Shown here: one piece after another, positions 1-8,994 of the stretch | Layout: every line of letters starts with the position of its first letter | Numbering within the stretch: position 1 is the stretch's first letter | DNA from: Thermodesulfovibrionales bacterium | GTDB taxonomy: Bacteria > Nitrospirota > Thermodesulfovibrionia > Thermodesulfovibrionales > CALJEL01 | Length of the DNA stretch: 41,092 nucleotides | Direction of reading: 5' to 3' | Assembly (NCBI GenBank): GCA_026417875.1 | Contig: JAOACK010000012.1 | Coordinates: 1 to 41,092 of the forward strand | Notes under the pieces: generated by a model | Databases searched by the model: none | What the model was told of the DNA's origin: nothing | What the model saw: the letters and a program-made list of their open reading frames with translations, nothing else | Translations under genes and position numbers: made by a program

Positions 1-943
<943 letters not shown>

Positions 944-984
944 GTTTATTTATGGAATTAGCAGTGTTGCTGTAATGGCAAATT

Positions 985-2352
985 CTATTCCTTCTCTATT
1001 TCCCGAAGGACAAATTGTTCCATAATATTTCTTATCCGCTCCTCATCTATAGGTTCACCCCTGAGTTCTTCTCTCTGAGCTATCTGTCTCAGGATTGTTT
1101 CGAGGAATATTTTAAAGTGATTTAGGCGTTCAATGAATTTATGTAACAAGATATCTTCTTTCAATCCTCTCCTGAGATATCCTATAATTTCCTCTATAAA
1201 GCCTGAAAATTCTTCATAATCATCATATCTTAAAAGCCTGAATGTAAAACTCTGAAAATAGTGAATGTAATTTTTAAGACTCTCATGAAGACCCTCTCTC
1301 TTAGGATTATCAATCAAGAGGGAAACGATTCTGTGCATGACCATAATATCTTCTCTAAGTTTAAGTGAAAGCTGTTTCTTTGTAACAAAGGACGGAAAGA
1401 TATCTTCTCCCATTATATAAGGATTAAAGAGCTGTAGGGTCTGGACAACTGATTGAGTTACAAAATTTTTTATTATTCCTGAGCTATTCTCTATCCTGCC
1501 TCTCTGTCTCTTCTGTCCACCTTTTTTTGTTATATCCTTAAGCTCCTGGAAAAAGACCCTTTTCGTCTCCATAGATATCTGATAGGATAATCCTGAAAGA
1601 AAATTGCTTATATCAGGCCTCTGGATTTTCAGAACTGTTATCTCCAAAAGTCTTTTTAATTCCTCGAGCTCGCTTCTTATAAGAAAAAGAATTGCTATGC
1701 TCCTGTTAAGAACAGCCTGGTCAGAGGTATCTGTCACAACATACCTCAGATCTCTCAGTATTCTGAAAAAACTGACCATGATCAGGGAAATATATTTTTT
1801 TATTGTCCTGTCCTCTATGGTCTTCAAGGTTTTTGAGATCAAAGGATTATCAATCCTGTCCTCTTCAGAAATAGCTTTTGTAAAAGGGTTGAAATATTTA
1901 TTTTCCCTTATCTCCCTTGAGATGATATCTCCAATATCCTTATAACTTATATAGTGAATTGTCTGGTACTTCAGTAGATCAAATACCAAGGTTTTAATAT
2001 TAACAAAGCTATCGTAAAGAAGAAGCAGCCCCTTCTCTGGTGAATCCTGTCTGTAAAGTTCATTTCTCAGGGTATCCCTTGCAGGAATGGTCATGAATCT
2101 CTGCTCTGCATATTTTCTGAACCAGTAAGAATTTTTTTCATTCTCTGGCATTAGAAGCTCTATAAGATTTATTATCCTAAGTATAACATCCCTTAAGACA
2201 AGAAATTCCTCATAAAAATTTCTTGATGGATAGTCCTGGTCTGAGAGCGAGAGATTTTCTATGATAAAAAGGCGATCAACTGCTCTCAGAAAAACTGAGA
2301 GCTCAGAGAGCGTCTGAGGTCTTTCCTCTTTTATATTTTGAAACCATCCCAC
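985..2352 (-). CDS. Uncharacterised helical cytoplasmic protein (455 aa)
   Basis: I do not recognise the family. The protein starts at a GTG (2352) with no clear Shine-Dalgarno. It is rich in Leu, Ile, Arg and Glu, has no signal peptide or membrane segment, and looks almost entirely alpha-helical. Repeated amphipathic blocks such as LRDVILRIINLIELL and FRILRDLRYVV suggest a helical-repeat or scaffold protein. A basic GQKRQRGR patch falls near residues 285-295. It sits between lpdA (stop at 2428, 75-base gap) and eno on the same strand. Length and regular codon pattern support a real gene; no function can be assigned. Confidence 0.75.
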   Translation of the reverse strand: MGWFQNIKEERPQTLSELSVFLRAVDRLFIIENLSLSDQDYPSRNFYEEFLVLRDVILRIINLIELLMPENEKNSYWFRKYAEQRFMTIPARDTLRNELYRQDSPEKGLLLLYDSFVNIKTLVFDLLKYQTIHYISYKDIGDIISREIRENKYFNPFTKAISEEDRIDNPLISKTLKTIEDRTIKKYISLIMVSFFRILRDLRYVVTDTSDQAVLNRSIAILFLIRSELEELKRLLEITVLKIQRPDISNFLSGLSYQISMETKRVFFQELKDITKKGGQKRQRGRIENSSGIIKNFVTQSVVQTLQLFNPYIMGEDIFPSFVTKKQLSLKLREDIMVMHRIVSLLIDNPKREGLHESLKNYIHYFQSFTFRLLRYDDYEEFSGFIEEIIGYLRRGLKEDILLHKFIERLNHFKIFLETILRQIAQREELRGEPIDEERIRNIMEQFVLREIEKE

Positions 2353-2427
2353 AGTGTTTCAGAAGAGCTCAGTGAATCTTGTATTATGAATTTTGACTTA
2401 TACGGAATCACATTAAAATGACCTGTT

Positions 2428-3825
2428 TCACATATAACGATTTTTAGGTGGTAGGTGAATTGCCATGCTGTAGACATCCTCGGCAGCCTCCATGAGGCCT
2501 TCTGAAAGCGTTGGATGGGCATGAATCATATTGGCTATATCCTTAACCTTCAGTCCAGCCTTTATGGCAAGGGCTGCCTCATGGATTATATCTGAGGCAT
2601 GAGCACCAATAATGTGAACACCGAGCACCCTGTCTGTCTTGCCGTCTGCTACTATCTTAAAGATACCTGATATCTCACCCATTGCATGGGCCTTTCCGAG
2701 TGCCCTGTACGGAAATGTGCCAGTAACAACCGGAATACCTCGCTCTTTGGCCTGGTATTCCCTCAATCCTACAGAGGCTATCTCGGGCGATGTGTATATT
2801 GAGATGGGCACAACTGAATAATCAATGCTCTCATTACCACCGCAGGCATTGATTGCTGCTACAATCCCTTCCCTGGAGGCTACATGTGCAAGCAGCATGC
2901 CTCCGGTAACATCTCCCACAGCGTATATTCCCTTCTCAGATGTCTCCATCCTTTCATTAACCTTTATCTCACCCCTTGTACCCTTCTCTATGCCTGTTTT
3001 TTCCAGTCCTATATTTTCTGAGTTTAAGGCCCTCCCTATAGAAACAAGGAGCTTCTCTGCTCTGATCTCCTTTCCATCGGAAAGTTTTAATGAAACACCA
3101 GCCTCTGAGATGGAACATGATTCAACTTTTACCGATGTAAGAAGTTTAATCTTCTTTTTTTTCAGTTCCTTTTCCATTATATCTGATATTTCTTCATCTT
3201 CAGTTGAAAGGGCACGGTTCATGATTTCAACCATAGTAATATCTGTACCGAGCTCTCTGAATAGGCATGCAAACTGGCATCCTATAACACCAGCTCCAAT
3301 GATTACCATGCTCTTCGGTATCTCTGTGAGTTTCCAGACATCATCACTGGAAAGTATATTGATGCCATCAACTGGAAGGCCCGGAATCTTCGCTGGTCTT
3401 GAACCAGTTGCGATTATGATTCTATCCCCTTCAAAAAGCTCCTCACTACCATCCTTTCCTTTTACCCTTACTTTCAGGCCACCGGCTAGTTCACCTCTTC
3501 CTTCTACGAGTTTTATATTTCTGTGTTTAAAGAGTGACCTTATTCCTTTGACCTGGGTACTTATAATCCTGTCTTTTCTTTCCATTATCTTTTTAAAATC
3601 AGGTCTTATCTCTCCATTTATAATGACCCCGTATTCATCTGCCTTTCTTATGATAGAAAGAGCCTCTGCAGAAGCAACAAGTGCCTTTGATGGAATACAG
3701 CCAAGATTAAGGCATGTGCCTCCAACCTCTCTTTCTTCAATAACAATCACCTCTGTTCCGAGCTGGGCTGCCTTGATTGCTGCCACATAACCACCTGGTC
3801 CAGCACCAAGAATAATCAGCCTCAT
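2428..3825 (-). CDS. lpdA: Dihydrolipoyl dehydrogenase (E3)
   Basis: FAD/NAD-dependent oxidoreductase that reoxidises dihydrolipoamide on lipoylated carrier proteins such as GcvH or 2-oxoacid dehydrogenase E2. The N-terminal FAD Rossmann motif is GAGPGG at residues 7-12. The redox-active disulfide is Cys38/Cys43 in GGTCLNLGCIPSK. A second Rossmann motif (GAGVIGCQ) binds NAD. The FAD-ribityl motif YAVGDV precedes the dimerisation domain, which ends with the His437/Glu442 catalytic pair in HPTLSE. At 465 aa it has normal length. The ATG at 3825 has a GGGAGG Shine-Dalgarno. It lies 88 bases downstream of gcvH on the same strand, so it probably serves the glycine cleavage system here, although no gcvP or gcvT is in the window. 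Confidence 0.96.
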   Translation of the reverse strand: MRLIILGAGPGGYVAAIKAAQLGTEVIVIEEREVGGTCLNLGCIPSKALVASAEALSIIRKADEYGVIINGEIRPDFKKIMERKDRIISTQVKGIRSLFKHRNIKLVEGRGELAGGLKVRVKGKDGSEELFEGDRIIIATGSRPAKIPGLPVDGINILSSDDVWKLTEIPKSMVIIGAGVIGCQFACLFRELGTDITMVEIMNRALSTEDEEISDIMEKELKKKKIKLLTSVKVESCSISEAGVSLKLSDGKEIRAEKLLVSIGRALNSENIGLEKTGIEKGTRGEIKVNERMETSEKGIYAVGDVTGGMLLAHVASREGIVAAINACGGNESIDYSVVPISIYTSPEIASVGLREYQAKERGIPVVTGTFPYRALGKAHAMGEISGIFKIVADGKTDRVLGVHIIGAHASDIIHEAALAIKAGLKVKDIANMIHAHPTLSEGLMEAAEDVYSMAIHLPPKNRYM

Positions 3826-3913
3826 TGTCTTTTAACCTCCCCTTTATCCTTCGCCTTATCAGGAAATAATTTAAAAATTCCCAGACTCTGAACTATATAC
3901 CGAATTATAGCTA

Positions 3914-4309
3914 TTAGGCTGAACTACCTTCCTCTTCTATAAATCTGGCATATTCAGAGGCATCCATGAGCTCATCAAGCTCTGAAGGATCCTCTATTTC
4001 TATCTTTGCAATCCAACCTTTTCCGTAGGGATCCTCATTTATAATCTCAGGAGATTCTGCAAGATCTTCATTAACCTCAATGACAACTCCTGTAACAGGA
4101 GCTATAACAGAGGAAGTGGCTTTAGTTGATTCAATCTCCGCCATCTCTGTATTTGCCTCTACCTCTGAGTCAATCTCCGGAAGGTCAATATATACAATAT
4201 CACCTAGCTGGTCCTGGGCATAATCAGTAATGCCCACAATTGCCTTTTTACCGCTCAATTTCACCCATGTGTGCTCCTTATGATACTTGAGATCTTCTGG
4301 AATCTTCAT
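3914..4309 (-). CDS. gcvH: Glycine cleavage system H protein
   Basis: Small lipoyl carrier that shuttles the aminomethyl group between the P, T and L proteins of the glycine cleavage complex. The conserved N-terminus (HTWVKLSG), the YAQDQLGDIVYIDLP segment and the lipoylation site ESTKAT (Lys63) are all present. At 131 aa it has normal length. I place the start at the ATG at 4309, seven bases after AGGAGG; an in-frame GTG at 4312 is possible. It is followed by lpdA, its usual partner. A short inverted repeat lies in the leader at 4338-4354. No glycine riboswitch was recognised upstream. Confidence 0.95.
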   Translation of the reverse strand: MKIPEDLKYHKEHTWVKLSGKKAIVGITDYAQDQLGDIVYIDLPEIDSEVEANTEMAEIESTKATSSVIAPVTGVVIEVNEDLAESPEIINEDPYGKGWIAKIEIEDPSELDELMDASEYARFIEEEGSSA

Positions 4310-4637
4310 CACTCTTCCTCCTCATCATGATTTTTATAAAGGGCAAGGCCCTTTTAAATTGAGGCAAAGATTGCAACTCTTTAATATGCGATGAGCAAAA
4401 TTTTTATCCGATTTCAGTGATGGAAAAATTCATTAATCGGATCAACACTTACATTATAAATATGCATGCATTGAATTTCATATCATAGGTGATTGTACTT
4501 TGTCAATACTACTTTTTATTAATTATTGGAAGCTTCAGGTTTAAGAAATAGACCTGCCAAATTAGTTATTTTTAAATATATAACCGTAGCACCGTAACTC
4601 AAGTGAATTATATAAGACAGAAGAAGAAAAGATAATT
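4310..4637. other. AT-rich intergenic region with inverted repeats
   Basis: No gene is seen in these 328 bases between two minus-strand genes. Two inverted repeats are visible. AAAGGGC/GCCCTTT (4338-4344 and 4348-4354, three-base loop) would form a hairpin in the gcvH leader just before its Shine-Dalgarno. ATCCGATT/AATCGGAT (4406-4413 and 4435-4442) is a looser dyad that could be a regulator site. The gcvH promoter probably lies here but I cannot place it confidently. Confidence 0.5.
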
Positions 4638-4985
4638 TCAGGCTGATTTAAGAATATCTTCAAGCTCATCAAGTCTGAAAGGTTTTTTTAGAATACCTAT
4701 TCCTTTATCCTTTAGAATGGAGGTCAGTTCATTATTTATGTAAGCAGAACACACTATTACCCTTGTCCCCTGTGTAATTTCACCCATCCTGCCCAGTAAT
4801 TCTGTGCCATTTCCCCCAGGCATTCTGATATCTGTAAAAATAATATCAAATTTTTCTTTACTCAACTCTTCACAGGCATCCCTGATATTTCTCGCAATAA
4901 CAACTTCATAGCCTCTTTTCCTGAGAGCCTTTTCAAGAAACCACAGTATTAATTCTTCGTCATCCACCACTAAGACTTTCTTCAC
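4638..4985 (-). CDS. Single-domain response regulator (CheY-like receiver)
   Basis: Stand-alone phosphoacceptor receiver of 115 aa. The acidic pocket is Asp8/Asp9, the predicted phosphorylated aspartate is Asp52 in FTDIRMPG, the switch Ser is Ser80 and the conserved Lys is Lys101 in KKPF. No output domain follows. The start is a GTG (4985) without a clear Shine-Dalgarno, 31 bases after the upstream NtrC-like gene stops, so it is likely translated as the last gene of the resB-ccsA-kinase operon. It may be a phosphate sink or a second target of the neighbouring kinase. Confidence 0.9.
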   Translation of the reverse strand: MKKVLVVDDEELILWFLEKALRKRGYEVVIARNIRDACEELSKEKFDIIFTDIRMPGGNGTELLGRMGEITQGTRVIVCSAYINNELTSILKDKGIGILKKPFRLDELEDILKSA

Positions 4986-5016
4986 ATTTAAATTGAAAGC
5001 AATATTTATGCCAGCT

Positions 5017-6387
5017 TTATAAAAAACCGAATTTCTGCATTCTGTATCTTAACGCATCTCGTGAAAGATTAAGAAGTTTTGCTGCTTTTGTCTGATTATT
5101 TCCTGTCCTTTCCAGTGCCTGCCTTATTAGCTCCTTTTCTACCTCTTCTATATCTATACCTGACTCGGGGAGCCTGATGAAAAAGGAGTTTTTATTCTCC
5201 TTACTATATGCTGGATTAATTTCACAGGGAAGGTATTCAGGAAGTATTATGTCTCCTGATTCAAGTATCATTATTCGCTCAATCAGGTTCTTCAATTCCC
5301 TTACATTGCCCGGCCAGTGATAGTTCAGAAATTTTTCCTCAACTACAGGGTGGATACCCTTGACATTTTTCTTAAACTCCCGGTTATAGTGTTCAATGAA
5401 ATACCTTGCAAGGACAAGCACATCCTTATCCCTTTCCCTCAAAGGTGGAAGCCTTACAGGAATAACATTAAGTCTGTAATAAAGATCCTCCCTGAAGGAA
5501 CCTTCCTTTATAGCTTCTTCAAGGTTCTTATTTGTTGCAGCAATTATCCTCACATCTACAGTTATATCTCTGACACCACCTATCCTTTTAAAGGTCTTGT
5601 TCTCCAGTACCTTGAGGAGTTTTGTCTGAGTTCCGAGTTTCATATCACCTATTTCATCAAGATATACTGTCCCGCCATCTGCAAGTTCGAAAAGTCCCTT
5701 TTTGGTGGACTTCGCATCTGTGAATGCACCCTTTTCATAGCCGAAAAGTTCACTCTCTATAAGGCTTTCTGGAAGGGCTGTACAGTTTATCTCAAGAAAG
5801 GGTTTATCTGCCCTTTTTGATTGATAATGAATAACCTTTGCAAGAAGATCCTTGCCCGTTCCGCTCTCACCATGAAGCAGAATGGTTGTGGCATCAGAAT
5901 AGGCAATCTTCTTTGCGATCTCTATAACCTTCTTTATCTCAGCTGATTCCCCTATAATACTTGAAAAATTGTATCGTTCTGAAAGTATATGTCTGTAAGT
6001 TGATACATCCTTTCTGAGAGAAACCGTCTCTGCAGCCTTTGCAATAAGTATATTTAACTTATCCATATTAAAAGGCTTTTCTATGAAATCGTAGGCACCG
6101 AGCTTCACTGTCTTAACAGCAGTGGGCACATCACTGTACGCTGTTATCATGAATACTATTGCATCCCTGTTGATCTCCATAATCTGTTCAAGAACATTAA
6201 CTCCAGAAACATCAGGCAGATTTATATCCAGAAGAACAATGTCCGGCAACTCCTCCTTGAATATCTTCAAGCCCTCTGACCCTGTCTCAGCAGTAAAAAC
6301 TGTATATCCATCCTTTGAAAGGCTCTGCTGAAGAGACCATCTCAAAAGCTTCTCATCATCCACTATGAGTATCTTTGTCTCGCTCAT
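5017..6387 (-). CDS. NtrC-family sigma-54-dependent response regulator
   Basis: Transcription activator working with sigma-54 RNA polymerase, probably phosphorylated by the kinase encoded 11 bases upstream. Residues 1-120 are a receiver (Asp10/Asp11, phospho-Asp54, Lys104). Residues about 143-370 are an AAA+ domain with Walker A GESGTGKD (173-180), a sigma-54 contact loop reading GAFTDA (220-225) in place of GAFTGA, and Walker B VYLDEIGD (241-248). The C-terminus is a Fis-type helix-turn-helix (NQTKAAKLLNLSRDALRYRM). Length (456 aa) is normal. The changed loop keeps the key Phe-Thr pair, so sigma-54 activity is still likely. No sigma-54 promoter was recognised in the window. Confidence 0.94.
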   Translation of the reverse strand: MSETKILIVDDEKLLRWSLQQSLSKDGYTVFTAETGSEGLKIFKEELPDIVLLDINLPDVSGVNVLEQIMEINRDAIVFMITAYSDVPTAVKTVKLGAYDFIEKPFNMDKLNILIAKAAETVSLRKDVSTYRHILSERYNFSSIIGESAEIKKVIEIAKKIAYSDATTILLHGESGTGKDLLAKVIHYQSKRADKPFLEINCTALPESLIESELFGYEKGAFTDAKSTKKGLFELADGGTVYLDEIGDMKLGTQTKLLKVLENKTFKRIGGVRDITVDVRIIAATNKNLEEAIKEGSFREDLYYRLNVIPVRLPPLRERDKDVLVLARYFIEHYNREFKKNVKGIHPVVEEKFLNYHWPGNVRELKNLIERIMILESGDIILPEYLPCEINPAYSKENKNSFFIRLPESGIDIEEVEKELIRQALERTGNNQTKAAKLLNLSRDALRYRMQKFGFL

Positions 6388-6398
6388 ATGCGCTACAC

Positions 6399-7850
6399 CT
6401 ATGTAATTCTATAAGGAAGATAAACACTGAAAGTAGTACCCTTTCCTATTATGCTCTCAACCTCAATCCTTCCGCCGTGTTTTTCTATTATACCCCTGCT
6501 GATCGTAAGACCGAGGCTACTTGAACCTGATTGTCTTGTATAAAAAGGTTTAAAAAGGAGCTTAATCTCATCAGGTGGGATGCCAGGACCTGTATCGGAA
6601 AATAAGACAGCATGAAATCTTTCCTGAGTAATAAGCTCTATCTTCAGGGTTCCTCCTTCTGGCATATTCTGGATTGATGACTGAGCTATATTAAAAAAGG
6701 CCTGGTGTATATGGTCAGGGTCAACATAAAGCTCCTGATCCTCGGGTATTTGTAATACTATGTTAACATTACTCCTTTTTGCCTGGGGCTCTATGAATCT
6801 CACAAGCCTTTCAAAGATAAATTTTGCAGGTACATGTTTTAATGATAGATCCGGTGTTTTCGCAAATATTAAAAGATCTTTGACAGAGCGGTCAAGTCTT
6901 TCTACTTCATTGAGTATCTCCTTTATTATCGGCTGCCTCGGATCGGATGCAGGGAATTCCTCTGAAAGCACCTGGACTGCTCCACTTATACCTGCAAGAG
7001 GATTTCTTATCTCATGGGCGATAGCAGAAGCAAGTTCTCCCAGGGTTGCCATCTCCTGAACCCTTCTCATTTCAGCTAGGTGACAGAGTTCAAAGTCCTT
7101 TCTTGTTCTTTCAAGGTCTGATATAATTTCATTAATGCCTCTTGCCATATCTCCTATCTCGTCTAGCCTTTCTGTAATAATACGGGCTCTGAGATCATTT
7201 TTCTTCACCTTTTCAACTGTGCTAAGAATATCTCTGATAGGTTTTTCAAAAATAACTCCTGCAAGTAACCATATAATACCTGTTGATAGAACAACTAATA
7301 TTATAAAATTTAAAAAAGCTTTTCTCTTAATACCTGATGCTGCCTCAAAATACTTCATGGAGCTTATCTCTATTCCCAGTATGGCTCTTATCTTTTTGTT
7401 GTCAGTGTGACATCTCTGACAGAACATCTCGTTATAAAGTGGAATATAAAGGGAATAGACGCCTGCAGTATTGGTGGTATCTTCTATGATTTTTGAGAAT
7501 CTTTCTGCACTCTCGCCTGCTAATAGATGAATTTTTTCTTGAGGATAATAGGTATTTACTTCCGCCGGGCTGGATGAACCTATTACCAGTCCATCATCTC
7601 TTAGGAGCCTTATTGCTTTAATATCCCCGATGAGCTCAGATTCTATATACCTCTGAAAGTCCCTTCCCTTACCCTCAAGCATCAGGGCTACAAAGCCGTT
7701 CTTTATATGCTCTGATGAAAACCTTATCCTTTCTGAAAAATCCAGCTTGAACTGGCTGAGCGCTGCAACTGTGAAAAAAAGAGACTGTAACCCTAGCAGA
7801 ATGGAAAAAAAAATGCTGAACAAGAAAGTAATTTTTTTTCTTAAAGTCAA
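6399..7850 (-). CDS. Sensor histidine kinase with periplasmic c-type heme motif
   Basis: Membrane sensor kinase of 483 aa. TM1 is at about residues 8-30 and TM2 at about 178-200, enclosing a periplasmic sensor domain. That domain contains CQRCH (144-148), a CxxCH motif for covalent heme c, in the context PLYNEMFCQRCH just before ILGIEIS, a layout found in periplasmic heme sensors. A HAMP domain follows (about 200-250), then the H-box AIAHEIRNPL with phospho-accepting His279, and an HATPase domain with DTGPGIP and SLGLTIS. The start is a TTG at 7850, 29 bases after ccsA. It is encoded between the heme-ligation genes and its likely partner NtrC-like regulator. Heme attachment is inferred from the motif. 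Confidence 0.93.
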   Translation of the reverse strand: MTLRKKITFLFSIFFSILLGLQSLFFTVAALSQFKLDFSERIRFSSEHIKNGFVALMLEGKGRDFQRYIESELIGDIKAIRLLRDDGLVIGSSSPAEVNTYYPQEKIHLLAGESAERFSKIIEDTTNTAGVYSLYIPLYNEMFCQRCHTDNKKIRAILGIEISSMKYFEAASGIKRKAFLNFIILVVLSTGIIWLLAGVIFEKPIRDILSTVEKVKKNDLRARIITERLDEIGDMARGINEIISDLERTRKDFELCHLAEMRRVQEMATLGELASAIAHEIRNPLAGISGAVQVLSEEFPASDPRQPIIKEILNEVERLDRSVKDLLIFAKTPDLSLKHVPAKFIFERLVRFIEPQAKRSNVNIVLQIPEDQELYVDPDHIHQAFFNIAQSSIQNMPEGGTLKIELITQERFHAVLFSDTGPGIPPDEIKLLFKPFYTRQSGSSSLGLTISRGIIEKHGGRIEVESIIGKGTTFSVYLPYRIT

Positions 7851-7879
7851 GTTCAGAACCCGTTTTTTTTATTTAATAT

Positions 7880-8992
7880 TTACTTCAGACCTCCGTAAGC
7901 ATGGAGTCCGCTCAGAAGGAGATTCACACCGAGATAGGTAAATATAACAGCGAAAAATCCAATTGATGCAACAACCGCAATCTTCCTTCCTCGCCAGCCT
8001 CTTAAAAGCCTTGAATGAAGATAAAAGGCATAAACAAACCATGTAATAAGGGACCATGTCTCCTTTGGATCCCATGACCAGTAAACCCCCCATGCCTGGT
8101 CAGCCCATATAGCACCAAATATTAGTCCTCCAAGGGTAAAAATGGGAAAGCCAATTGCTATTGCCTTATAGGTTATCTCATCAAGGAGTTCTGGTGTAAT
8201 ATTAAAGGAAAGGATTATATTTTTTATTATATAACCGTATCTCCAGAGCCCAAAAAGTAAAAGCAATGCACCACTAAAACTCAGGATAGAGATAAAGATA
8301 TTATCATTGAGAAAGGTTGACTTTAAAAGATAGCCCTTCTTAAAAATTACATCAGGTCTTCCAGCTTTAAAGACAAAATAATCAATACCCATTGATATGA
8401 GTAAAATCAATGTAAGACCAAGGCTCATGACCCAGAAGATGTAGGAAGCCTCTTTTCTCTTATCCGTGGTAATTATTAGATACATAATGGCTGTGGCAAA
8501 AGATAGGGCAAAGAGTGCATAAGCTATAAAGCTCATCATTACATGGGCAAGAAGCCAGTTGCTCTGCAGTGCTGGTACAAGAGGCTGGATCTCCTTTGAT
8601 ACACCCGACATTTCTATAAAAGCCAGTGCGAGACCTGCTATAGGAGTAACAAAGGCTCCGAAAGACTTGTTCTTATATCTCCATTCAATAACAAGATAAG
8701 CAAGAATGAGACACCATACAAAGAATATGAGAGACTCGTAGAGATTTGTTACAGGTATTGACCTTATGATTCCCTGAAGAGGTGACCTGATAACACCAGT
8801 ATCCTCAAGAAGACGGTAAAAGTCACTCCACCTAATTAAAAAGGCGATGCTCTGGAAAGCAAAGCCTGCTGCTGTTAAGGTGGTTGCAATTGTTCCTACT
8901 GTCCTGTTTTTTATGGCAATATAGGCTATATAGCTAATCATTGCTAAAAAATAAAGGATTGTTGCTATTCCAAAAAATTGGGAAGAAGTCAT
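7880..8992 (-). CDS. ccsA: Cytochrome c biogenesis protein CcsA (System II, CcmC/CcsA family)
   Basis: Polytopic membrane protein that carries heme and, with ResB, ligates it to CxxCH motifs of apocytochromes on the outer face of the membrane. About eight hydrophobic segments span 370 aa. The tryptophan-rich WWD heme-handling motif is at about residues 296-315 (WGVYWSWDPKE). Candidate heme-ligand histidines include His150 (LLAH) and the His in FYLHSRLL. The start ATG (8992) is two bases after the resB stop, and its GGAGGT Shine-Dalgarno lies inside the end of resB, so the pair is translationally coupled. Some annotations call this protein CcsB, because naming varies between groups. Confidence 0.95.
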   Translation of the reverse strand: MTSSQFFGIATILYFLAMISYIAYIAIKNRTVGTIATTLTAAGFAFQSIAFLIRWSDFYRLLEDTGVIRSPLQGIIRSIPVTNLYESLIFFVWCLILAYLVIEWRYKNKSFGAFVTPIAGLALAFIEMSGVSKEIQPLVPALQSNWLLAHVMMSFIAYALFALSFATAIMYLIITTDKRKEASYIFWVMSLGLTLILLISMGIDYFVFKAGRPDVIFKKGYLLKSTFLNDNIFISILSFSGALLLLFGLWRYGYIIKNIILSFNITPELLDEITYKAIAIGFPIFTLGGLIFGAIWADQAWGVYWSWDPKETWSLITWFVYAFYLHSRLLRGWRGRKIAVVASIGFFAVIFTYLGVNLLLSGLHAYGGLK

Positions 8993-8994
8993 TT

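Noticed and set aside
2825-3790. Plus-strand frame of 321 codons
   Set aside because: It lies wholly antisense to lpdA and has a Ser/Pro/Ile-rich composition typical of a shadow frame, with no start signal.
4310-4637. Glycine riboswitch upstream of gcvH
   Set aside because: I could not find the conserved glycine-aptamer core on the minus strand; only simple inverted repeats are seen.
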